From positions 1 through 21,046 of the forward strand of contig CAZEDW010000056.1 of assembly GCA_964510955.1 (NCBI GenBank): a stretch of DNA of 21,046 nt, given 5' to 3'. The stretch comes from JAFLCM01 sp964510955 (GTDB taxonomy: Bacteria; Planctomycetota; Phycisphaerae; Phycisphaerales; UBA1924). The position numbers were made by a program, and so were the translations under genes. The notes under the pieces are model-generated. The model was not told the DNA's origin. It was given only the letters and a program-made list of their open reading frames with translations, and searched no databases. Positions 15,305 to 21,046 of this stretch are shown piece by piece (position 1 is the first letter of the stretch; every line of letters begins with the position of its first letter).

Positions 15305-17260
15305 ATGGGTACTTTCCGCAACACGCTGGGCCGAGTGGCGGCGTCGTTTGTTGTCGTCGGCGCGCTGCTCCCGTTGGCCCGCGCCCAGGAGCTCCCGAAC
15401 CCCACCCCCGTCAAGCCGCCCGAGGAGCCGGCGCCCGACATTGGGAAATGGAAGGCGGCGTACGAACAGTCCGGGCGCCCCACTGTGCTTGTGTTGTGCG
15501 GCGTGTCGGACGGGCTGATCGAGGCAGGTGGGGCCGGGAAGATCATCTGGAACTACGACGCCGACGGCGTGCCGTCCAGCGTCGCCGCCGCGCTTGAGTC
15601 GATCATCAACCCGCCCGACGGGTCGGTGGAGCTTGTCCACCTCAACTCACTGCACGCGGCCAAGGAGCGCCTCACGGGCGTACTCGGGCAGCGCGGCGAG
15701 CAGGAGGCGATCGACCTGATCGCCCGCGACCTCAACGCCGAGCGGGTCATTACGATCCGCCTGACGCCTTCGGCAGGCGCTGGGCCTAAAGTAGTAGTGT
15801 CGTGCGCCGACGCGGCCCGGGGCCGGTCCGGGTTCGAGACGACGTTCGATTGGAAGGGTGGTTTCGACGCCCGCAACATCAAGCTGAACATGCGGGCGGT
15901 GGCGTGTCGGTTCATCGACGACTACGCACTGCGGGCCTCCACCGCCTTGCGGAGCATCACACTGCGGTTCATGGGGCTTGCCTCGGACCCCGATTCGCTC
16001 CGCGCGGCGCGTGACGCAATCAGGGCCGCTCCGGGGGTGACGGATGTTAAGCGTCGAAACTCCGCGGCCGCTCTGGGCGATAGCGTCATTGAATACGAGG
16101 TTCGCCACGGCGCGGACGCCGACCTCGAGGACCTCCTGCTGGACATCCAGAAGAGTCTGCAGACCCGAATCGGGGCCGGCCCGGTAAAGGAAATCAAACG
16201 CGAGGGGAGCAGCGTGACGCTGCGCGTCGAACCAAAGCTCCAGCCCCAGAAGGCCCAGGACGTCGCGTGGACGCAGCTCATCACTTCGCCGGGTGCCGAC
16301 GGCGACGACGCGCGGGCCCGCCTGCGCGACCTTTGGAAGAAAAAGAACTCGCCGAAGATCGCCGTGCTGGTCAACCGGCGCGCCACTGATCAGGAGGCCC
16401 GCCAGGCCGGCGCTTCAGGCGGGCCCGCCCAGGTGGGGACGCTGGTGGTGGTCTCGGGCAGCGGCGACGCCGGCGCGCTCAACGGCGGGGGCACACCTCC
16501 CAGGCCCACCGACCCCGCGCACAAAGAGGAGTTCCGCCAGCCTAACGACGACGAGCGGATCGCCCGCGACTTGGAGGCCCAGGTGGGTCGGCTGTTCGGG
16601 CCCGATCTCATCAACCTGACGACGGTGCAAAGCGACGTCGCCAGGGCGAAACTCTTGGAGCGGGCCCAGAAGCAGCAGAGCATCATGCGCCAGGAAGATC
16701 TCTCGCGGATGCTCGTGTCGCTGGGGGTCGCCGACATCTATGTGATCGGCTACGCCAACGCCTCGGAGGGGAAGCTGCAGTGCAACTTTAACGCCACTAC
16801 TGCCGAAGGCATCAACATCGGGTTCTCAACCTATAACGATTCGTACCGCGACACCCGCCAGGTGGCCCGCCAGGTGTTCGGGGAACTCACCCTGGGGATG
16901 ATGCGCTCGTGGAGGCCCCCGGCCCAGATGAAGGTCCAACTGCTCGGCGTGGCGGACATCGCCGAGTTTGACGCCCTGCGCAAGGCCATCAACCGCGAGG
17001 GCGGCGACGACCTCCACACCATCGGCTCGGAAAAGTTCGACAAGAGCACAGGCGAGGGCGTCGTCGAGTTTTATCTCGAATACGCGATCTCGTCTTCGGA
17101 GCTGTCAGAGCGGTTGCGTGACATAGAGGCCAACTCCGGCGTTCCGCTACCGCAGTTCACCCCCGAGTCCAAGACCGATGACCTGATCCAGTTCCGCGTG
17201 CGCCCAGCGGTTGTGCCGGCGCCGGCGCCGGCAGGAAGCGAGCCTAGGAAAGGCGGCTGA
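15305..17260 (+). CDS. Exported 651-aa protein with an internal two-fold repeat
   Basis: ATG 15305 follows AAGGAG at eight bases. Residues 1-27 are a Sec signal with an ARA-Q cleavage site. The mature protein is an ancient duplication. Each half starts with a strand-rich segment (PTVLVLCG at 59-66; PKIAVLVN at 350-357), has an L-x-V/A-x-x-V/I-x-x-I segment (LNAERVITI 143-151; LGVADIYVI 473-481), and ends in a ferredoxin-like module (ITLRFMGLASDPDSLRAARDAI 218-239; MKVQLLGVADIAEFDALRKAI 542-562). A Gly/Ala/Pro-rich linker (about 363-408) and a PAPAPAG tail are disordered. I do not recognise a named family; the layout recalls periplasmic accessory proteins such as FlgT-like or LPP20-linked proteins. 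It follows the lipoprotein operon but sits beyond its terminator, so it is probably separately transcribed. Confidence 0.75.
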   Translation: MGTFRNTLGRVAASFVVVGALLPLARAQELPNPTPVKPPEEPAPDIGKWKAAYEQSGRPTVLVLCGVSDGLIEAGGAGKIIWNYDADGVPSSVAAALESIINPPDGSVELVHLNSLHAAKERLTGVLGQRGEQEAIDLIARDLNAERVITIRLTPSAGAGPKVVVSCADAARGRSGFETTFDWKGGFDARNIKLNMRAVACRFIDDYALRASTALRSITLRFMGLASDPDSLRAARDAIRAAPGVTDVKRRNSAAALGDSVIEYEVRHGADADLEDLLLDIQKSLQTRIGAGPVKEIKREGSSVTLRVEPKLQPQKAQDVAWTQLITSPGADGDDARARLRDLWKKKNSPKIAVLVNRRATDQEARQAGASGGPAQVGTLVVVSGSGDAGALNGGGTPPRPTDPAHKEEFRQPNDDERIARDLEAQVGRLFGPDLINLTTVQSDVARAKLLERAQKQQSIMRQEDLSRMLVSLGVADIYVIGYANASEGKLQCNFNATTAEGINIGFSTYNDSYRDTRQVARQVFGELTLGMMRSWRPPAQMKVQLLGVADIAEFDALRKAINREGGDDLHTIGSEKFDKSTGEGVVEFYLEYAISSSELSERLRDIEANSGVPLPQFTPESKTDDLIQFRVRPAVVPAPAPAGSEPRKGG

Positions 17261-17274
17261 ACGCCGGTCAGCCG
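17254..17274. terminator. Bidirectional hairpin between convergent genes
   Basis: CGGCTGA (17254-17260) and TCAGCCG (17268-17274) form a perfect 7-bp stem with a 7-nt loop. The two arms contain the TGA stops of the genes converging from either side, only 7 bp apart. No T-run follows on either strand, so termination strength is uncertain. Confidence 0.5.
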
Positions 17275-19010
17275 ATCGGTGACGCCTCGATGTTCGACGG
17301 GTCCACTACGAACTGCAGCGCTACCTCGCGCACCGAACGCTGGTTGTGCTTCTCGTCGGGCCTGAACTTCACGAACAGGAACACCTCGCCGCGCGCCGGC
17401 CGGTTGCGCGGCTCCACCTCGACCCGCTGAACGCCTGCCTCGCGGAGCACGCCCGCGAGCTGTTCCGCCACCGCGCCGGGATCGACCCGGACCCGGGATT
17501 CGGCGCCGGTGCCCGAAGCCCTGACCAGCGCCGCGACGGCGTCGGCCTCGCTCTGGTTCACCACCGGCCCCACCAGCACCGCCGCCGTGCCGTCGCCCTG
17601 AGCGACCAACTGGCGCGGCAGCCCCTTGATCGGCGCCATCGCGTGAAGCTCCCCGGCCGCGCCGACCGGGGGGTGGTCAGACGCACCGGCCCGCGGCGTA
17701 GTGGCACGCACGGATGTCATCAGCCACCCGGCGAGGATCGCCGCGAGCGTCACCGGCCCGCCGACGTAGATGGCGACGGCGGCGATACGAGGCTTCAACT
17801 CTCTCGGAGCATGAGGCGGCCCGAGCGCGTGGATGAGCTCCGCTACCAAATTGCCAGCGGAAGCTGGTCGGCAAGCGGGGTCGGCGTCCGACCCGCGCCT
17901 CAAAACCCCCGCGACAGCGGCGGGCGGCTCGGCGGCCTCGCCTCCGAGGGCTTCGCGGAGCACCACGCTAAACGAGTAGACATCGTCGGCAGGGCCGCGT
18001 GAACCCTCGCGGGCCTGAGGGCTCATGTACCCGGGCGTGCCGCCCAGCAGGCCGGTGGCGGGCCCATCCAGCCCGCCGCCGGCGATGCCGAAGTCCACGA
18101 GCTTGGCGCGCCCAGTGGCCCGCTCGATTAGGATGTTGGACGGTTTTACATCGCAGTGAACCACACCGCGCGCATGGGCGTAGTCGAGCGCTTCGGCGAG
18201 CTGGCGCGCCAGCGTGAGGGCGGCTGTGATCTGCAGGCGGCCCTCGGGGGACCGGTTCAGAAGAGCTTTGAGCGACTCGCCGGCAACGAGCTCCATGACG
18301 ATGAAGTACGCGCCAAAGTCCGCGTCTTGTTCGATATTGAAAACGCGCACGATCCCCTCGTGCGTCAGCAGCCGCAGGCGTGCGGCCTCGCGTCGGAGCC
18401 TATCGTCGGACGATCCGGGTGCGCTCTGGTGCGCGATCTTCAACGCGTATCGAGCCCCGGCGTCGATCCGATCAGAAGCTTCCCATACCTCTCCCTGTCC
18501 GCCTTCGCCGATGCGTCGGATGAGCTCGTACCGTCCCGCCAGCAGGCGCCCAGGCAAGAGCTTCCCGGCACCGACCAGCGATTGGGAGCCGGTGTCGGCG
18601 CCGTCGTTGAGGACCGAGGCGACCAAGCGGCAGAGTTGGTCTGCACTCGGCGTCAGGTCAAAGATCAGGCGCTGGGTGGTGCCGGTGTAATACTCAATGG
18701 CGCTGGGGAGCGAGACACGCCCCACGATGACTGGCACGATGCGGATGCGAAGATCCTGTGCGCGATCAATCTCGCGCAGGACGTGGGCGCTGTTCACCGA
18801 CGCGTCCGTCAGAAGCACGACGCAGGCGCGAGCGCGGGCAATTGCGGCCATAATGGCTTCGGCGTACACAGCGCCGCCGTCGATGTCGCGTGGGGCAATC
18901 CAGCACCGAGCACCCCGGTGCTCAAGAGCCTCGACTACGGTTGCGGCCAGTGAGGCGTCCCGGGCGGCGTGACTGATGAAAATGACATCAGGCGATTCCG
19001 ACCTAAGCAT
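17268..19010 (-). CDS. TIR-Ser/Thr kinase transmembrane receptor with LpoB-like periplasmic tail
   Basis: A 580-aa fusion. Residues 8-120 are a TIR domain (VIFISHAARD, CWIAPRDI 36-43, SVNSAHVLREID 71-82 with Glu80 at the NADase-glutamate position). A eukaryotic-type kinase spans about 161-395: glycine loop GEGGQGEV (168-175), Lys191, Glu208, HCDVKPSN (285-292), DFG (306-308), GTPGYMSP (324-331), Asp343. HCD replaces HRD, so it is a non-RD kinase. A transmembrane helix (about 408-431) places the last 150 residues outside the cytoplasm. That tail has VLVGPVVNQS (478-487), the same spaced motif as in the two LpoB-like lipoproteins. I chose ATG 19010; the frame runs to 19142, but the added residues are Arg/Pro-rich and untypical. 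Likely a sensor that phosphorylates targets and perhaps consumes NAD. Convergent with the exported protein, divergent from the cyclase. Confidence 0.85.
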   Translation of the reverse strand: MLRSESPDVIFISHAARDASLAATVVEALEHRGARCWIAPRDIDGGAVYAEAIMAAIARARACVVLLTDASVNSAHVLREIDRAQDLRIRIVPVIVGRVSLPSAIEYYTGTTQRLIFDLTPSADQLCRLVASVLNDGADTGSQSLVGAGKLLPGRLLAGRYELIRRIGEGGQGEVWEASDRIDAGARYALKIAHQSAPGSSDDRLRREAARLRLLTHEGIVRVFNIEQDADFGAYFIVMELVAGESLKALLNRSPEGRLQITAALTLARQLAEALDYAHARGVVHCDVKPSNILIERATGRAKLVDFGIAGGGLDGPATGLLGGTPGYMSPQAREGSRGPADDVYSFSVVLREALGGEAAEPPAAVAGVLRRGSDADPACRPASAGNLVAELIHALGPPHAPRELKPRIAAVAIYVGGPVTLAAILAGWLMTSVRATTPRAGASDHPPVGAAGELHAMAPIKGLPRQLVAQGDGTAAVLVGPVVNQSEADAVAALVRASGTGAESRVRVDPGAVAEQLAGVLREAGVQRVEVEPRNRPARGEVFLFVKFRPDEKHNQRSVREVALQFVVDPSNIEASPIG

Positions 19011-19118
19011 TATCTCAGCATACCGTACCGATGGTCGCGGGACCCGCCCCAAACCGGCCCCAAGCCGCGGCGGCCTCGAGAGTGTCCCCCTGGCGCGCCC
19101 ACGGGGGGCGTTTCCGGT
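19011..19118. promoter_or_regulatory. Shared divergent upstream region of the receptor and cyclase genes
   Basis: About 108 bp separate the chosen starts of the two divergent genes, so control elements for both must lie here or inside the 5' ends. On the minus strand TATGCT lies six bases before the receptor ATG, which would make a leaderless transcript if it is a -10 box, but no convincing -35 exists. No operator-like repeat was seen. Confidence 0.3.
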
Positions 19119-20390
19119 ATGTTGGAGGGCACCTCGCGGCACATGACACGGTCACACCAGCAGTCATCCTCGGATCAGACGGCGTCGGCGGCCGTTGGTC
19201 GTGGATGTGTAGTGGCGTTTGCAGGGCACATGGTCGACGCGTGCGATCGGCCCGCCGCTCGGTTCCCGTCGGCATCCGAGGGCGTCGTGACACGGAGTAT
19301 CGCGGAACAGCTCCACTTGTGCGGGGCATCGCACGGCGTTTGCTCACTCGCGTGCGGCGCTGACATTCTGTTCGCGGAGCAGATGCTTGCGCGCGGAGGA
19401 ACCCTTCACGTCATACTCCCGATCAGTCAAGAGGAGTTTGTCCGCGAGAGCGTGGTGTGCTCGGGCAACGAATCGTGGCTCGCGAGATTCCAGGCCGTTC
19501 TGGGCGAGAGTAGCCGGGTGAAGCTGGAGGTGTACGGCAATGCCTATCTCAGCGGGTCTGGCACGCCGTTTCACGTCACCACCCTTCTGATTGACGGGAA
19601 TTCTCAGCTCTGCGCGCGTGCCGCGGGCCTTGATGCGTTGTCCTTGGCAGTGTGGGACGGCGAGGCGGGCGATGGCCATGGAGGCACGGCGTCATTCGTT
19701 GGGCACGCGGTGATGCAGGGGCGGGCGGCTGTGTGCATCGACCCGTTGACGGGCAGGGTGTTTGCGCCCGGGGCCGATGCGGTTCGGGCCGCCGCGCGGC
19801 ATTCCTGGGCGCGACTGGGTGATTCCGATCAGACCCTTGAGCATCGGCTGGTGGCGATGCTCTTCGCTGACGCCAAGGGCTTCAGCGGCTTGACCGAACC
19901 GCAGATGCCGGGGTTCATCCGCGAGGTGCTCGGAGCGATCGCGCGCGCGGTCGCCGGTGCGGGCGCCTCGCCCCGCGTGGTTAATACCTGGGGCGACGGT
20001 GTGTTCATGGTCACCGATGACATCGAGCACGCGGGACGTCTTGCGCTGGCGCTGATCGAAGAGTCCGCCGGAGTCGATTGCACGGTGCTCGGTACCGACC
20101 ACCCGATCACGTTCCGGGTGGGCTTGCACGCCGGCCCGGCGTTTGTTGGGATCGATCCTATTACTGGACGCACCAACGCCTACGGTGCGGATGTCAGTCT
20201 TGCGGCCCGCATCGAGCCGGTCACAAACCCGGGTGAGGTGTGGGCATCCAAGACGTTTGTTGGTTTGGCCGCCGCCACCGGTTCGGTGCCGCTGGTATTT
20301 GATTGCCTGGGTCGTCGTAAGTTGGCGAAAGGCGGCGGATCGATGGAGCTGTTTCGAGTAGGGAAGATGGGCCAAACAACAGCGCACTAG
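19119..20390 (+). CDS. SLOG-domain class III nucleotidyl cyclase
   Basis: A 423-aa cytoplasmic protein predicted to make a cyclic nucleotide. Residues 29-115 form a Rossmann-like SLOG module (GCVVAFAGH, then SLACGADILFAEQML and LHVILP). Residues about 245-420 are a class III cyclase: LFADAKGFSGL with metal Asp251, NTWGD with metal Asp293, and GADVSLAARIEP with Arg364. The Lys and Asp that select adenine in adenylate cyclases are Asn289 and Asn353 here, and the transition-state Asn is Ser360, so the product may not be cAMP. The frame extends to 18969; ATG 19119 is taken because it follows a purine-rich stretch, with ATG 19143 an alternative (GGAGG 14 bases upstream). Divergent from the TIR-kinase. 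A cyclase beside a TIR protein recalls Pycsar-type defence, but no cyclic-nucleotide-binding domain is visible in the neighbour. Confidence 0.85.
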   Translation: MLEGTSRHMTRSHQQSSSDQTASAAVGRGCVVAFAGHMVDACDRPAARFPSASEGVVTRSIAEQLHLCGASHGVCSLACGADILFAEQMLARGGTLHVILPISQEEFVRESVVCSGNESWLARFQAVLGESSRVKLEVYGNAYLSGSGTPFHVTTLLIDGNSQLCARAAGLDALSLAVWDGEAGDGHGGTASFVGHAVMQGRAAVCIDPLTGRVFAPGADAVRAAARHSWARLGDSDQTLEHRLVAMLFADAKGFSGLTEPQMPGFIREVLGAIARAVAGAGASPRVVNTWGDGVFMVTDDIEHAGRLALALIEESAGVDCTVLGTDHPITFRVGLHAGPAFVGIDPITGRTNAYGADVSLAARIEPVTNPGEVWASKTFVGLAAATGSVPLVFDCLGRRKLAKGGGSMELFRVGKMGQTTAH

Positions 20391-20656
20391 GCCGTGCCCG
20401 ATCGTGGATTTGCCTACTGAGGGGACAAGCCTCGGATCGATCCACCCGTTGCTGCAATCTGGGATTTCATTGAAAACAGAGGGCGCAAGGTGCCCACAAA
20501 CACCCAGATGCAGAGCGATTCTAGAAGCAGCATGCGTGAGACGCCGACGACGCGTGTCGATGCTCGGAGGGATGCTCGCGTCAGCCCCACAGAGCCACGA
20601 TAGGGCTGGCGTATCCCGAGAGCGCGTTCGAAACGGTCTCGATCGGGGAGTTCCCT
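20391..20656 (+). other. Structured intergenic region upstream of a strong terminator
   Basis: No credible coding frame. Several short complementary pairs lie in order: a GGATCGATCC palindrome near 20434, GGGC/GCCC around a gcaaggt loop near 20482-20496, CAGCCC/GGGCTG near 20582-20608, and GAGA/TCTC nested in CCCGA/TCGGG near 20615-20646. With the terminator just downstream this could be the 3' UTR of the cyclase or an independent small RNA. No promoter is evident. Confidence 0.35.
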
Positions 20657-20690
20657 ACGCCGCCGCGGAAACGCGGCGGCGTTTTGGTTT
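20657..20690 (+). terminator. Strong Rho-independent terminator
   Basis: ACGCCGCCGCG (20657-20667) and CGCGGCGGCGT (20672-20682) form a perfect 11-bp stem closed by a GAAA tetraloop, followed by TTTGGTTT. It would end plus-strand transcription from the cyclase gene or from an RNA in the preceding gap. Confidence 0.85.
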
Positions 20691-20991
20691 ACGGGTGGGC
20701 CACATCTCAGCCATCGGACCGAGGTCGCGGAAATCCCCGCACTGGCAAGGGTTTCGGCGCTTCCGGGCTGGCCCGCGGCGCTCTCGGTCTTGGAGCCGGA
20801 TTTCGGGGTTCGTCGCCAACCTTTACGGTGGCAATCGTCCCACTGGCGGCAACCGTCTCGGACTCTCGCGCTCTGTGGTTGACGGGTGGGCTGAGCTTAA
20901 CAGGAGGATAGCGCTCGGGGGCCCTGTCGTATCCTCTGGAAATGGCCTTAGCACACGCCGAGCGAGGAGGCTGGAGTGCAGGCGAGCCGCG
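20691..20991. other. Intergenic region without supported gene
   Basis: A 75-codon plus-strand frame crosses it, but it is Gly/Ala/Ser-rich, lacks a ribosome-binding site and starts inside the terminator tail. GAGGATA (20904-20910) and TATCCTC (20930-20936) form a 7-bp inverted repeat about 55 bp beyond the stop of the minus-strand gene. It might act in its 3' end, but there is no T-run. Nothing else is seen. Confidence 0.4.
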
Positions 20992-21046
20992 TCACGGGCA
21001 CGCTTGTCCGAACCGCAGCAGCAGCAGCGTGAGGTCCTGGGTGTTG
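20992..21046 (-). CDS. C-terminus of a secreted protein with dockerin/EF-hand-like end (partial)
   Basis: Too short to list as a full gene, but the minus strand reads in from the window edge as NTQDLTLLLLRFGQACP and then TGA. In Planctomycetota many large exported proteins end with a calcium-binding dockerin-type repeat of the form D-x-N-x-D-G-x-V-(N/D)-x-x-D-L-x-x-x-L-x-x-(F/W)-G ending shortly after in a Cys-Pro or similar. The visible residues fit the second half of that motif, including the Asp-Leu and the aromatic-Gly. The rest of the gene lies beyond the window, so the main function cannot be stated. This tail also supports the phylum assignment. Confidence 0.6.
   Translation of the reverse strand, partial: NTQDLTLLLLRFGQACP

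Noticed and set aside
20626..20634. tRNA T-loop-like GTTCGAAAC
   Set aside because: The flanks do not form a T arm, acceptor stem or CCA end.
20684..20911. 75-codon plus-strand frame
   Set aside because: Starts in the terminator tail, has no ribosome-binding site and is low in complexity.

Overview
The window is GC-rich (roughly 65%) bacterial DNA. Planctomycetota, probably a Phycisphaerae-like lineage, fits best: there is a TIR-Ser/Thr-kinase receptor, a SLOG-type cyclase, a run of lipoproteins, and at the right edge the C-terminus of a secreted protein of the dockerin/EF-hand type common in that phylum. This placement is inferred from gene content; no rRNA or other marker gene is present.

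Region 1 (1-2199) is a worn accessory boundary. Two small phage-type genes (1-571) are followed by an unrecognised 391-aa gene on the minus strand (636-1811). Next come a broken tyrosine-recombinase fragment (about 1936-2110) and a short minus-strand coiled-coil remnant.

Region 2 (2200-11058) reads as a single 8.86-kb mobile defence cassette. Its ends are 40-bp imperfect inverted repeats (32/40 identical), each built like a tyrosine-recombinase core site: two 11-bp arms around an 8-bp spacer. Inside lie a short tyrosine recombinase (catalytic domain only), a type I restriction-modification operon in the order hsdR-hsdS-[gap]-RT-hsdM, and a complete reverse transcriptase resembling the Abi/UG (DRT) defence RTs, inserted between hsdS and hsdM. 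The gap before the RT holds ten consecutive, exactly phased 21-bp units, each centred on a CCACGTGG-like palindrome, followed by a GC-rich hairpin. RT plus array inside an R-M operon is the most unusual feature of the window.

Region 3 (11059-17260) is an envelope cluster on the plus strand. A promoter-like sequence precedes two LpoB-like lipoproteins, a large COG3014-like lipoprotein and a YcfL-like lipoprotein, closed by an intrinsic terminator overlapping the last stop codon. A separate exported 651-aa protein with an internal duplication follows. LpoB/YcfL/COG3014 clusters are associated with control of peptidoglycan synthases.

Region 4 (17254-20690) is a signalling pair. A minus-strand TIR-kinase-transmembrane receptor converges on the envelope cluster. 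Its predicted periplasmic tail carries the same G-x-(I/V)-x-N-(Q/R)-(S/T) motif as the two LpoB-like proteins, suggesting it senses the same process or partner. Divergent from it is a SLOG-class III nucleotidyl cyclase fusion whose base-selecting residues are not the adenylate-cyclase ones. A strong terminator lies beyond it.

Region 5 (20691-21046) is non-coding apart from the last 17 codons of a minus-strand secreted protein.
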